The notes: generated from the sequence alone by a model not told the origin. 64,000 bases of DNA from JAENVT01 sp963720775 (GCA_963720775.1 CAVRGR010000002.1:248001-312000); one strand, 5' to 3'; counted from the stretch's first letter, positions 44,655 to 54,138 are shown. Made by a program: numbers and translations.

Positions 44655-47600
44655 GTGGGGGATTCCTTCACCCACCTCCACGTCCACACCGAGTTCTCGA
44701 TGCTCGACGGCGCGGCGCGCCTCGACGATCTCGTTGCCAAGGCAGTGGCCGACGGGCAACCTGCTCTGGGCATCACCGATCACGGCAACATGTACGGGGT
44801 GCTCGAGTTCTTCAAGGAGTGCCGCGCTCAGGGTGTGAAACCGGTGATCGGCACCGAGGCCTACATGGCCTACGAGAGCCGCCAGGAACGGCCGCCGCGC
44901 CGCGGTCGCATCGACGACTCCGGTGGTGACACCGAGGGTGGCAAGAAGCTCTACTACCACCTCACGCTGCTGGCCGAGAACGATCGGGGCTACCACAACC
45001 TCATCCAGCTCGCCAGCCTCGCGTTCATGGAGGGCTACTACTACAAGCCGCGCATGGACTGGGAGCTCCTCGCCCGCTACCACGAAGGTTTGATCGCTAC
45101 CACGGGCTGCCTCGGTGGGCACGTGCTGCAGTCGCTCCTGCAGGGTGACGAGGCCGGTGCGCTCGACAAGGCCGGCCGCCTGCAAGAGATCTTCGGCAAG
45201 GACAACCTGTTCGTCGAGTTGCAAGACCACGGCCTGCAAGCCCAGCGCGACACGAATCCGAAGCTGGTCGAGATCGCCCGCAAGATCGGTGCACCGTTGA
45301 TCGCCACCAACGACTCGCACTACGTGCACCGGGAAGACCACGAGGCCCACGACGCGTTGCTCTGCGTGCAAACGGGGGCCACGCTCAGCGACCCGAAGCG
45401 GTTCAAGTTCGAGGGGCAGGAGCACTACCTCAAGACCGCCGCCGAGATGCGCTACCTGTTCCGCGATCTACCCGAAGCATGCGACAACACGCTGTGGGTC
45501 GCCGAGCGCGCCGATGTCAACATCGAGTTCGGCAAGCCGCAGCTTCCCGACTTCCCGATCCCCGAGGGCTTCACCGACGCCGCCGCCTACCTCGACCACC
45601 TCACGTGGCAAGGGGCCAAGGCGCGCTGGGGCGAGGAGCTGTCGCCGTCCGTCGTCGAACGCCTCGCCTACGAGTTGCAGGTCATCAAGAACATGGGCTT
45701 CGCCTCGTACTTCTTGATCGTGTGGGACCTCATCAAGCACGCCAAGGACAACGGCATCCGAGTCGGCCCCGGGCGTGGTTCGGCCGCGGGCTGCGCTGTC
45801 GCGTACAGCCTGCGCATCACCGATCTCGACCCGATTCGTTACGACCTGCTGTTCGAGCGGTTCTTGAACCCGAGCCGCATCTCGATGCCCGACATCGACA
45901 TGGACTTCGACTCGCGCTACCGCGACGAGATGATCCGGTATGCGGCCGAGAAGTACGGCCGCGACCACGTTGCCCAGATCATCACATTCGGCACGATCAA
46001 GGCCCGCAACGCTGTGCGCGATGCGGCGCGCGTTCTCGGCTACCCGTACGGCGTCGGCGACAAGATTGCCAAGGCGATGCCGCCTCTCGTCATGGGTCGC
46101 GACACGCCGCTGAAGTATTGCTTCGAACAGATCCCCAAGTACGCCGATGGTTACAAGGCGGCGAGCGAACTGCGGGCCATGTGCGACGCCGATCCCGACG
46201 TCAAGCGCGTGGTCGACGTCGCCAGGGGTCTCGAGGGGCTGAAGCGCAGCGACGGGATCCACGCGGCCGCCGTCGTCATCACCAAAGAACCGCTCACCGC
46301 GTACCTGCCGATCCAGCGTAAGCCCGAGGCGGGTGGCAAGCCGGAAGATGCACCGGTCGTCACCCAATACGAGATGCACGGCGTCGAAGAGCTTGGCCTG
46401 TTGAAGATGGACTTCCTCGGCCTGCGCAACCTCGACGTCATCACCGACACCGTCGAGATGGTCCGAGCCATGAAGGATCCCACCTTCGACATCGATGCCG
46501 CGCCCCTCGACGATCCGCGTGTGTTCGAGCTTCTCAGCCGAGGCGACACCATGGGTGTGTTCCAACTGGAGTCGCCGCCGATGCGGGCGTTGATCCGCTC
46601 GTTGCTGCCTACCTCGTTCGACGATGTGTCTGCACTCGTGGCGCTGTATCGGCCAGGGCCGATGGCGGCAAACATGCACAACGACTACGCCGACTACAAG
46701 AACGAGCGCAAGCCGCGCAAGGAGCTGCATCCCGAGGTCAGCGAGCTGTTGAAAGACACCTACTCGCTCATGATCTACCAGGAGAGCATGATGCGCGTCG
46801 CCCAGAAGTTCGCCGGATACTCGCTGGCCGATGCCGACAACCTCCGCAAGGCGTGCGGCAAGAAGGACCGTGAGCTCATCGCCAAGGAGCGCCAGAAGTT
46901 CATCGCCGGATCCGAGGCCACGGGGTACGGCTCGCATCTCGGTAACCAGCTGTTCGACATCATCGAGCCGTTCGCCGACTACGCGTTCAACAAGAGCCAC
47001 GCGTTCGGTTACGGCCTCGTCGCCTATCAGACCGCCTACCTCAAGGCCCACTATCCCGTCGAGTACTTCGCCTGCTTGTTGAGCAGCGTCAAGAGCAACC
47101 TCGACAAAGCGGCGGTCTACCTCTCCGACGCGCGCAGTGCCGGCATCAAGGTCTTGACTCCCGACGTCAACCGTTCGGTCAAGGACTTCGCCGCGGTTGC
47201 CGCCGACGAGGTTCGCCAAGCCGACGGTCTTCCTGCCGGGTCACCCGGTGCGATCACGTTCGGTCTCTCGGCAATTAGAAACGTGGGTGAGGGGTTGGTC
47301 GAACTGCTGCTCGACGAACGCATCGCCAACGGTGCGTTCGAGTCGTTCCACGACTTTGCCGAGCGCGTGCCAGAGCCGGTGCTCAACAAGCGAACGGTCG
47401 AGTCGCTGATCAAGGCCGGCGCGTTCGACTCGCTGGGTCATCCTCGCCGGGGCTTGCTGATGGTCTTCGAGCAGATCATCGACGCCACGCTCGTGCGCCG
47501 CAGGGAGCGCGACCAGGGTGTGATGAGCTTGTTCGGGGATCTCGGTGGGGAACGTGTGGAGGGCTTCGACGAGCGCGTCGCGATCCCCACCAACGAGTTC

Positions 47601-48218
47601 GACAAGAGCGATCGGCTGCGGTTCGAGAAGGAGATGCTCGGGCTCTACGTCTCGGATCATCCGTTGCTCGGCGTCGAAGCGGCGTTGCGCCGCAAGGTCG
47701 ATTGCGGCCTTGCCGAAGCGCCCGAGCGCGACGACGGGGCAGTGCTCGTGCTCGGCGGGGTCATCACCAACCTGGCTCGCAAGTTCACCAAGAAGGGCGA
47801 CCAGATGGCCGTGTTCGTCCTCGAAGATCTCGACAGCGCCATCGAGGTCACCGTGTTCCCGCGGGCGCTGATGGAGCTCGGCCACAAACTCGTCGACGAC
47901 GCCATCGTCACGGTCAAGGGCAGGATCGACAAACGCGACGAGACACGGGTCGGCTTCATGGCGATGGACGTCAACATCGTCGAAGGACTCGACACGAATT
48001 CCGCGTCCCTCCGCCTGAAGGTGCCCTCGACATCGCTCAACGAGTTGAAGATCCACCAGATTCGCAAGATCCTGCGCGATCACCCCGGCGCCTCCCCGGT
48101 GTTCCTCCACATCGGCCACGGCAAGATCCTGCGGCTGGCCGACGAGTTCTGCGTCGACCTCGATCGGGCCGTCGGCGAGCTGCGGATGCTGCTCGGCCAC
48201 GACGCCGTGATGCTTTAA
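44655..48218 (+). CDS. dnaE: DNA polymerase III alpha subunit
   Basis: Replicative polymerase, 1187 residues. The N-terminal PHP domain begins FTHLHVHTEFSMLDGAARLD. The catalytic Asp residues are in PDIDMDF (412-418; D413, D415, D417). The fingers region has NLRKACGKKDRELI, then helix-hairpin-helix and an OB domain (LARKFTKKGDQMAVFVLEDL). GTG 44655 follows GAGGAGG. The intact PHP metal residues suggest it keeps proofreading activity, as known for mycobacterial DnaE1 (inference). Confidence 0.97.
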   Translation: MGDSFTHLHVHTEFSMLDGAARLDDLVAKAVADGQPALGITDHGNMYGVLEFFKECRAQGVKPVIGTEAYMAYESRQERPPRRGRIDDSGGDTEGGKKLYYHLTLLAENDRGYHNLIQLASLAFMEGYYYKPRMDWELLARYHEGLIATTGCLGGHVLQSLLQGDEAGALDKAGRLQEIFGKDNLFVELQDHGLQAQRDTNPKLVEIARKIGAPLIATNDSHYVHREDHEAHDALLCVQTGATLSDPKRFKFEGQEHYLKTAAEMRYLFRDLPEACDNTLWVAERADVNIEFGKPQLPDFPIPEGFTDAAAYLDHLTWQGAKARWGEELSPSVVERLAYELQVIKNMGFASYFLIVWDLIKHAKDNGIRVGPGRGSAAGCAVAYSLRITDLDPIRYDLLFERFLNPSRISMPDIDMDFDSRYRDEMIRYAAEKYGRDHVAQIITFGTIKARNAVRDAARVLGYPYGVGDKIAKAMPPLVMGRDTPLKYCFEQIPKYADGYKAASELRAMCDADPDVKRVVDVARGLEGLKRSDGIHAAAVVITKEPLTAYLPIQRKPEAGGKPEDAPVVTQYEMHGVEELGLLKMDFLGLRNLDVITDTVEMVRAMKDPTFDIDAAPLDDPRVFELLSRGDTMGVFQLESPPMRALIRSLLPTSFDDVSALVALYRPGPMAANMHNDYADYKNERKPRKELHPEVSELLKDTYSLMIYQESMMRVAQKFAGYSLADADNLRKACGKKDRELIAKERQKFIAGSEATGYGSHLGNQLFDIIEPFADYAFNKSHAFGYGLVAYQTAYLKAHYPVEYFACLLSSVKSNLDKAAVYLSDARSAGIKVLTPDVNRSVKDFAAVAADEVRQADGLPAGSPGAITFGLSAIRNVGEGLVELLLDERIANGAFESFHDFAERVPEPVLNKRTVESLIKAGAFDSLGHPRRGLLMVFEQIIDATLVRRRERDQGVMSLFGDLGGERVEGFDERVAIPTNEFDKSDRLRFEKEMLGLYVSDHPLLGVEAALRRKVDCGLAEAPERDDGAVLVLGGVITNLARKFTKKGDQMAVFVLEDLDSAIEVTVFPRALMELGHKLVDDAIVTVKGRIDKRDETRVGFMAMDVNIVEGLDTNSASLRLKVPSTSLNELKIHQIRKILRDHPGASPVFLHIGHGKILRLADEFCVDLDRAVGELRMLLGHDAVML

Positions 48219-48219
48219 T

Positions 48220-48252
48220 AATCGTCCGCCTTTTCGAAATCGACGATTTTCT
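48220..48252 (+). terminator. Possible dnaE terminator
   Basis: AATCGTC (48220-48226) and GACGATT (48242-48248) form a 7-bp stem followed by TTCT. The stem is short for this GC content, so the call is tentative. Confidence 0.35.
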
Positions 48253-48296
48253 GGCACAATGGAGACCTCGCACGACGACATGGGGAGCTCTACAGC

Positions 48297-48953
48297 ATGC
48301 CAATCCAGGTGGAAACCAGGGACTGTGCAGCGCTCACCGACGCTGATCTCGACGAAATGGCCTCAATGGGAGGAGCGTTCGACATCGGTGTCCTGTCGAA
48401 GGCCAAAGAAGATTGGGTGCTGTGCACCACGGCACGCGTCGACGAAAGGCTGCATGGCTGCACGTTCTCTACGCTCGAGCGCATCGGTGGAACGCCGTGT
48501 GTGCTCGTCGGTTTGATGAGCGTGAAGCGCACCGGCAAGCGCGATCAGGTGCTGAAAGGCTTGATGGGAGAGGCCTTTCACCGAGCGTTGATGGCTTTCC
48601 CCGATGAGGATGTCGTCATTGGCTCACGCTTCGTAGTCGTTGACGCGCTCGAGGCGTTCAACAAGGTTGCCGAGCTGATCCCCCGCCCGGGCCACCGCGC
48701 GGTCGGCGAGGAGCGGGCCTGGGGTCGCCGGCTCGCCAAGCGTTTCGGGGTCGACTCGACGTACGACGAGCAGTCGTTCGTGGTCAAGTCCAACGGTCAG
48801 AGCGGCTTCCTCGATCACGAGACGATGAAGGCCGACAAGATCAAACCCGAGCTTGCCGCGCTGTTCTCCACGGTCAACCCGAAGAAGGGCGGCTCGCTGG
48901 TCGTGCACGGCTGGGTGATGGCCGAGGATCTGCTCAAGCTGGGCGCACGCTGA
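48297..48953 (+). CDS. Unrecognised protein, 218 aa
   Basis: Cytoplasmic, with no signal or membrane segment. Landmarks are MASMGGAFDIGVLSKAKEDW, GTPCVLVGLMSVKRTGKRDQ (a beta strand then basic loop), RPGHRAVGEERAWGRRLAKR and a C-terminal SLVVHGWVMAEDLLKLG. The alternating strands and the R/Q-x-x-G-like loop suggest a GNAT-type acyltransferase fold, but this is weak. GGGGAG precedes ATG 48297. The next gene overlaps its stop. Confidence 0.8.
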   Translation: MPIQVETRDCAALTDADLDEMASMGGAFDIGVLSKAKEDWVLCTTARVDERLHGCTFSTLERIGGTPCVLVGLMSVKRTGKRDQVLKGLMGEAFHRALMAFPDEDVVIGSRFVVVDALEAFNKVAELIPRPGHRAVGEERAWGRRLAKRFGVDSTYDEQSFVVKSNGQSGFLDHETMKADKIKPELAALFSTVNPKKGGSLVVHGWVMAEDLLKLGAR

Positions 48954-49561
48954 CCAACGACCTGTCAGCCGTCGAGACCGTCATCCGCCGCCGGCGGATG
49001 ACCCGCGACTTCAGCACAGAACCACTCGATCCCCAGGTGGTCGCCGACCTGGTCGACACGGCTCGACGGGCACCCTCGGCCGGCTACAGCCAGGGTGTGC
49101 ACTTCATCGTCCTCACCGGCGATGCAGTGGCCCAGTTCTGGAAGACCACCGACGCCGAGGCGTGGTTCGCGGCAACGCAAGAGGGCGTGTTGCACGCGCC
49201 GGTGATCATCCTTCCGGTGGCCGATCCCGACGCGTACACATCGCGCTACGCCGAGGCCGACAAGATCGCCCACGGCCTCGATGATGCCGCCAACTGGCCG
49301 GTGCCGTTCTGGCTCACCGACACCGCGATGGCCGTGCAGAACCTGCTGCTGCTCGCCGAGGCCCAGCGACTCGGCGCGCTGTACTTCGGCATCTTCCGCG
49401 ACGCCGACGTGCTGTTCGCCGACTTGGGCGTACCAAGCACCATGTTGTCGGTCGGCGTCATCGCCCTCGGTCACCGCGCCGGCACCGACCGGCCGAGTGG
49501 ATCGGCCACCACACGTCCGCGGCGGCCGGCCACAGAGGTCGTTCACCACAATCGTTGGTGA
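48950..49561 (+). CDS. Nitroreductase family protein (start uncertain)
   Basis: FMN-dependent oxidoreductase family. Translation shows RRRRMTRDFSTEPLD followed by TARRAPSAGYSQG, the FMN phosphate and ring site, later MAVQNLLLLAEAQRLGALYF and GVIALGHRAG. The first ATG (48998) would delete the start of the conserved Arg stretch. Upstream in frame the only candidate is CTG 48950, which overlaps the previous stop as CTGA and gives LTNDLSAVETVIRRRR. I list the longer form; 48998 remains possible. Confidence 0.75.
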   Translation: MTNDLSAVETVIRRRRMTRDFSTEPLDPQVVADLVDTARRAPSAGYSQGVHFIVLTGDAVAQFWKTTDAEAWFAATQEGVLHAPVIILPVADPDAYTSRYAEADKIAHGLDDAANWPVPFWLTDTAMAVQNLLLLAEAQRLGALYFGIFRDADVLFADLGVPSTMLSVGVIALGHRAGTDRPSGSATTRPRRPATEVVHHNRW

Positions 49562-49563
49562 GT

Positions 49564-49968
49564 ATGGTCCACACGATGACACCGCAGGTTCCGCTGGTCG
49601 ACTACCTCGTCCTGGGCGATGCACCACACTTGGTCGCGCACGAGTGCACGACGTGCGGCGCTCGCTACTTCGATCGCCGCAACGCCTGCGCCAGCTGCGG
49701 AGCCACCACGTTCGGCAACGCCGACATCGCCACTGATGGCGAGGTCCGGTCGTTCACGATCGTCACCTTCGCCGCGCCGGGTGTGCCGGTACCGTTCGTG
49801 TCGGCGATCGTCGACTGCGACGGCACGAGCGTGCGCAGCAACCTCATCAACGTCGAGCCCAGCCCGGCTCACGTCAGCTTGGGGATGAAGGTTCGACTGG
49901 CCACGTATTCGCTGGGCATCGACGACAACGGCACGGAAGCGATCGGTTTCGGGTTCGAACCCGCCTGA
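49564..49968 (+). CDS. DUF35 OB-fold, zinc-ribbon protein
   Basis: 134 residues. An N-terminal rubredoxin-like zinc ribbon (CTTCG and CASCG, 11 residues between) is followed by an OB-fold with VRSFTIVTFAAPGVPVPF and a C-terminal AIGFGFEPA. Such proteins pair with thiolases, usually next door, and help acyl-CoA binding. The adjacent thiolase fits this. Starts TTG 49555, GTG 49558 and ATG 49576 are alternatives. Confidence 0.88.
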   Translation: MVHTMTPQVPLVDYLVLGDAPHLVAHECTTCGARYFDRRNACASCGATTFGNADIATDGEVRSFTIVTFAAPGVPVPFVSAIVDCDGTSVRSNLINVEPSPAHVSLGMKVRLATYSLGIDDNGTEAIGFGFEPA

Positions 49969-49996
49969 TCCGGCCGACTGACTGAATGGAGCAGCT

Positions 49997-51202
49997 ATGA
50001 GCGACGACATCTGGATTCTCGGGATCAGGATGACAAAGTTCGGCAAGCATCCCGACAAGGACACGGTCGACCTCGCGTCGGAGGCCGCACTCGCCGCGCT
50101 CGCCGATGGCGGAGTGACCATGAAAGACATGGGTGTGCTCGCCGCCGGCTGCCTGATGCAGGCCAACGCCGGGATCGGCCAGCAGCTGCAGAAGCAGATC
50201 GGTCAGACCGGCATCCCGGTGTACAACGTGGCCAACGCTTGCGCCACCGGTGCCACCGCGTTGCGGACGGCGATCATGGCCGTGAAGGCCGGCGAGTGCG
50301 ACATGGGGCTGGCGGTCGGCGTCGAGAAGCTGGCCGGGGCTGGTTTGCTCGGCGGCGGTGGCCGGGCCAAGCACGACGCCAGCACGTGGACACCATCGGG
50401 TCGCTACGGAGCGGTTGCCACCACCGACGGGCGCATCGGCACCGACGCCATGCCCGGGGTCTTCGCCCAAGTGGGCATGGAGTACGGCCACACGTACGGC
50501 GGCACGAGCTTCGAGCTCTTCGCCAGGATCAGCGAGAAGAACCACGCCCACTCCACGCTCAACCCGCTGGCGGCCTACTCGAAGCGGTTCACGCTCGACG
50601 AGATCATGAACGACATGATGATCGCCTACCCCAACACCCGACCGATGTGTTCAGCCAACTGTGACGGCGCTGCGGCCGCGGTCGTGGTGAGTGATGCCAA
50701 GTTGAAGACGCTGTCGCTGGAGCAGCAGCGACGGGCCATCAAGGTGTCGGCGTCGGTGCTCACCACCGATCCTTGGCAAGAGGCGTGCCAGGTTCTGCCC
50801 GACGTCAACACGCTCACGCGCAACGCAGCCACGATGGCGTACGAGAAGGCCGGGATCGGCCCGGAAGACCTCGACCTCGTCGAGCTGCACGACTGCTTTG
50901 CCACAGCCGAGCTGGTGCACTACGACAACCTGATGCTCTGCCCCCAAGGTGGCGCAGTCGATTTCTTCGAGTCGGGCGCGCCGTGGCGGGATGGGTCGAC
51001 ACCGGTCAACGTGTCGGGCGGTCTGCAATCCAAAGGTCACCCGATTGCCGCCACTGGCATCGCCAACATCTGGGAGATCTGCCATCACCTACGGGGCGAG
51101 GCCGGCGACCGTCAGATCCCAGGCGCCAAGGTCGGTCTTGCCCACGTGATCGGCCTCGGTTCGGCGTGCGGCGTGCACATCCTGGAGAAAGCAGCGGCCT
51201 GA
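49997..51202 (+). CDS. Thiolase family protein (SCP2-type)
   Basis: 401 residues. The catalytic Cys is in NVANACATGATALRTA (about 76-91), His in ELHDCFATAEL, and the second Cys/His region reads GGLQSKGHPIAATGIANIWE. It is a lipid-degrading thiolase of the SCPx-like branch, not a classical FadA. GGAG lies 6 bases before ATG 49997. With the DUF35 protein it likely forms a hetero-complex acting in the last step of beta-oxidation or of steroid side-chain cleavage. Confidence 0.9.
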   Translation: MSDDIWILGIRMTKFGKHPDKDTVDLASEAALAALADGGVTMKDMGVLAAGCLMQANAGIGQQLQKQIGQTGIPVYNVANACATGATALRTAIMAVKAGECDMGLAVGVEKLAGAGLLGGGGRAKHDASTWTPSGRYGAVATTDGRIGTDAMPGVFAQVGMEYGHTYGGTSFELFARISEKNHAHSTLNPLAAYSKRFTLDEIMNDMMIAYPNTRPMCSANCDGAAAAVVVSDAKLKTLSLEQQRRAIKVSASVLTTDPWQEACQVLPDVNTLTRNAATMAYEKAGIGPEDLDLVELHDCFATAELVHYDNLMLCPQGGAVDFFESGAPWRDGSTPVNVSGGLQSKGHPIAATGIANIWEICHHLRGEAGDRQIPGAKVGLAHVIGLGSACGVHILEKAAA

Positions 51203-51203
51203 A

Positions 51204-51264
51204 GATCTGGGCGCCAGACTTTTTCGCCGCCCTGCATCTGTGAGATCAGCGTGGCGCCCAGATC
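51204..51264. repeat. 61-base palindromic element, copy 2
   Basis: The ends GATCTGGGCGCCA (51204-51216) and TGGCGCCCAGATC (51252-51264) are exact 13-base inverted repeats. It begins one base after the thiolase stop and ends 9 bases before the convergent YyaL-type gene stop, so it can act as a bidirectional terminator. It matches 18948-19008 in length and internal TTTTCGC/GTGAGA blocks. Confidence 0.7.
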
Positions 51265-51273
51265 GTTGGCGGG

Positions 51274-53253
51274 TCACTTCGTGAGTTGGGTGATGAGGCC
51301 CTCGACGGAGTCGGTGGGGATCTGGCAGACGTAGTGCTGGCAGACGTAGGCGAAGCCGGGTGCGCGCTGCTCCCACAGCGGCGACTCGTACGGCGAGCCC
51401 CACGCGACGACGGCGTTCGGCAACCAGCGAGCGCGCACGGCGGCGACGAGGTCGGGCCGGTCGCCGACGATGGCGATCTCCGTCATCCCGCTACCGATCA
51501 TGTCGACGGCGGCAAGGGCATTGGAGAACGCCGATGGGGACTGGGGGATGACTCGCCCCAGCAGCCGCAGGATCTGCTCGGCGTGGTTCGAGTAGCGCGC
51601 CTCGCCCGTGAGCGCGCCGAGTCGCAGCAAGGCAACGGCGGCGGTCGAGTTGGCCGACGGGATGGCGTTGTCGGTGAGGTCCTTCTGGCGGGCGACGAGT
51701 TGCTCGGCGTCGTCGGCCGTGGAGAACAGGCCACCGTTGTCGACGTCCCAGAAGTGGTCGAGCATCGTGTCGGTGACGCTTCGCGCATGGTCGATCCACT
51801 CGCCACTACCGGTTGCCTCCGCGAGCCGCGTGAACGCATCGACGAGCGTGGCGTGGTCGGCAGCGAGCGCGGCGTGCCGCGCCGGTGGCTGACCCTCGGC
51901 ATGCCACGAACGGTGCCAACGATCGTCGTCATCGCGAAGGTTCTCGACGAGGAACCGGCCGTTGGCGACCGCGATGGCGAGCCAGTCGGATCTGTCGAGC
52001 GCCGCGGCAGCTTCGGCGAGCGACGACAGCATCAGACCATTCCATTCGGTGATGACCTTGTCGTCGAGGCCCGGTCGGCGGCGCTTGGCCCTGGCGTCGA
52101 ACAACCGCTGCCGCGCCGATTCGATCTCCGCAGGCCTCAGCAGTTCACCGCGGTGGTGCAACCGTGCCGGGATCGTGCGCCCCTCGAAGTTGCCGTCCGA
52201 GGTGAACTCGTACCACTCGAGCGCCGGGCCGGCCTCGTCGCCGAGCACCTCGTTGACCTCGTCGATCGTCCAGGTGTGGAACAGACCCTCATGACCGTGG
52301 CCGTGCTCATCGGGCGAATCGGCATCCTCGGCCGAGTAGAACCCGCCCGAGGAGTGTCGCAGCTCACGCAGCACGTACTCGATCGTCTCCTCGACGACCT
52401 GCTTCCAGCGCCGCTCGCCCAGTACGAGGTAGGCGTGCAGGTAGACGCGGATCAACAATGCCTGGTCGTAGAGCATCTTCTCGAAGTGCGGTACCAGCCA
52501 CTGCTCGTCGACCGAGTACCTCGAGAAACCGCCGCCGAGGTGGTCGTAGATCCCGCCACTCGCCATGGCATCGAGCGACGTCGTCAGGATCGTCAGCGCG
52601 TCGTCCTGCGGAAGCCGCATGTAGGCGCGCAACGTCAGATCGAGGCTCATCGTCGAGGGAAACTTCGGAGCCGCCCCGAATCCTCCCCACGTCGGGTCGA
52701 ACGAGCCTGCCAGTTGCGACAACGCCTGGTTCAGTTCGACGACGCCTGGCAGATCGGATGCCGGCGCGATCTGTGCGGTGCGGCCAATCGCGTTCGCCAA
52801 CGCGTCGACGTTCTGGCGAACATCGTCGGGGCGGTTGAGCCACACGTCGTCGATTGCTTCGATCAGGCTCAGGAAGTTCGGCTTCGGGAAGTACGTGCCG
52901 CCGTAGAACGGGTGACCGTCGGGCGTCAGGAACACCGTCATCGGCCAGCCGCCCCGACCGCTCAGAGCCTGGACCGCGTCCATGTAGATCGAGTCGACAT
53001 CGGGGCGCTCCTCGCGGTCGACCTTGATGTTGACGAAACGGCGGTTCATCTCGTCAGCAACCTCGTCGTCCTCGAAGCACTCGTGGGCCATGACGTGGCA
53101 CCAGTGGCAAGCCGAGTAGCCGACGGAGAGCAGGATCGGAACGTTCCGATCGGTCGCAGCCGCGAACGCCTCGGGGCCCCACGGATACCAATCGACCGGA
53201 TTCTCGGCGTGTTGGCGCAGGTAGGGCGACGTCTCGCCGCCAAGCCGGTTCAC
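51274..53253 (-). CDS. YyaL/DUF255 thioredoxin-domain protein
   Basis: 659 residues. The N-terminal thioredoxin-like domain has the CHWCHVM active motif (GYSACHWCHVMAHECFEDDE) and VNIKVDREERPDVDSIYM, GRGGWPMTVFLTPDG. A C-terminal six-hairpin glycosidase-like helical domain follows. The family occurs in all domains of life. In bacteria its role is unclear; redox or sugar-related functions have been proposed. It is probably monocistronic. Confidence 0.93.
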   Translation of the reverse strand: MNRLGGETSPYLRQHAENPVDWYPWGPEAFAAATDRNVPILLSVGYSACHWCHVMAHECFEDDEVADEMNRRFVNIKVDREERPDVDSIYMDAVQALSGRGGWPMTVFLTPDGHPFYGGTYFPKPNFLSLIEAIDDVWLNRPDDVRQNVDALANAIGRTAQIAPASDLPGVVELNQALSQLAGSFDPTWGGFGAAPKFPSTMSLDLTLRAYMRLPQDDALTILTTSLDAMASGGIYDHLGGGFSRYSVDEQWLVPHFEKMLYDQALLIRVYLHAYLVLGERRWKQVVEETIEYVLRELRHSSGGFYSAEDADSPDEHGHGHEGLFHTWTIDEVNEVLGDEAGPALEWYEFTSDGNFEGRTIPARLHHRGELLRPAEIESARQRLFDARAKRRRPGLDDKVITEWNGLMLSSLAEAAAALDRSDWLAIAVANGRFLVENLRDDDDRWHRSWHAEGQPPARHAALAADHATLVDAFTRLAEATGSGEWIDHARSVTDTMLDHFWDVDNGGLFSTADDAEQLVARQKDLTDNAIPSANSTAAVALLRLGALTGEARYSNHAEQILRLLGRVIPQSPSAFSNALAAVDMIGSGMTEIAIVGDRPDLVAAVRARWLPNAVVAWGSPYESPLWEQRAPGFAYVCQHYVCQIPTDSVEGLITQLTK

Positions 53254-53289
53254 CGGCGCGCCGTGTCAGACGCAGCGTTTGTGAGCTGA

Positions 53290-53306
53290 GGCCCCGTATC
53301 GGGGCC
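53290..53306 (-). terminator. Hairpin between fabI and the YyaL-type gene
   Basis: GGCCCCG-TAT-CGGGGCC is a perfect 7-bp stem with a 3-base loop. Outer bases GTTTG (about 53268) and CAAAC (about 53307-53313) can extend it. It lies 65 bases after the fabI stop on the minus strand and before the start of the next gene, which fits a fabI terminator. Confidence 0.55.
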
Positions 53307-53370
53307 GCAAACGTCAAACGTCGCCAGGAAGGGCATGGGGTTGGACGCTATCGGTGCCCGTCGAAAGCGG

Positions 53371-54138
53371 TCAGGCGCCTGTGGCGTGATAACCACCGTC
53401 GACGTGCACGATCTCGCCGGTGGTGGCCGGGAACCAGTCGCTGAGCAGGGCAACGCATGCCTTGGCGACTGCCGAAGAGTCGGTGACGTCCCAACCGAGC
53501 GGCGCACGATCGTCCCAGATGTCTTCGAACTTCTTGAAGCCGGGGATGCTCCTGGCCGCCATCGTCTTCACCGGGCCGGCGGCAACGAGGTTGGAGCGGA
53601 TTCCTCGACCTCCGAGGGCGACAGCCAGGTAGCGACTGACGCTCTCCAGCGCCGACTTCGAGACACCCATCCAGTTGTAGGCCGGCCAGGCCACGGTGTT
53701 GTCGAAATCGAGCGCGACGAACGAGCCGCCGCTGGTCATCAACGGGGCGAACGCGTCGGCCAGGGCCTTCAGCGAATAAGCGCTGATGTGCAGGGCAACC
53801 GACACGTCGGACCAGGTGGGGGCCATGAAGTCGTCGCCCAAGCAGGCCTCGGGGGCGAAGCCGATGGCGTGCAACACGCCGTCGACCCGGCCCCACTTGG
53901 TGGCCAGCGCTTCGCGCACATCGACGAGGTGCTCGGGCACCGTGACGTCGAGCTCGTACACATCGACGGGTCGTGGCAGCTTGCGGGCTACCCGCTCCGT
54001 CAGGCTCAGCGCTCTGCCGGCGCCGGTCAAGACGATTTCGGCGCCTTCGTGCTGCGCGAGTTGGGCGACACCGAATGCCAGCGAGGCGTCGGTGAGGACG
54101 CCGGTGATCACGATGTTCTTGCCGTCGAGCAGACCCAT
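53371..54138 (-). CDS. fabI: Enoyl-ACP reductase FabI (InhA-like)
   Basis: NADH-dependent enoyl-ACP reductase, 255 residues. It starts MGLLDGKNIVITGVLTDASL, the FabI-type nucleotide loop with Ser-Leu-Ala. VLHAIGFAP near 93-101 is followed by catalytic YNWMGVSKSALESVSRYLA (Tyr-x6-Lys). It performs the final reduction in each fatty acid elongation round. The InhA-like features point to inhibition by diazaborine or isoniazid-type adducts by family only. Confidence 0.93.
   Translation of the reverse strand: MGLLDGKNIVITGVLTDASLAFGVAQLAQHEGAEIVLTGAGRALSLTERVARKLPRPVDVYELDVTVPEHLVDVREALATKWGRVDGVLHAIGFAPEACLGDDFMAPTWSDVSVALHISAYSLKALADAFAPLMTSGGSFVALDFDNTVAWPAYNWMGVSKSALESVSRYLAVALGGRGIRSNLVAAGPVKTMAARSIPGFKKFEDIWDDRAPLGWDVTDSSAVAKACVALLSDWFPATTGEIVHVDGGYHATGA

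Noticed and set aside
45468..47219. 583-codon frame antisense to dnaE
   Set aside because: Shadow frame of dnaE with typical antisense composition and no motif.
51286..53289. 667-codon plus-strand frame opposite the YyaL-type gene
   Set aside because: Antisense to an intact gene with CHWCHVM and a full thioredoxin domain; no start signal.
53248..53330. Third copy of the 61-base palindromic element
   Set aside because: Its hairpin (GGCCCCG-TAT-CGGGGCC) shares neither ends nor length with the other two copies.
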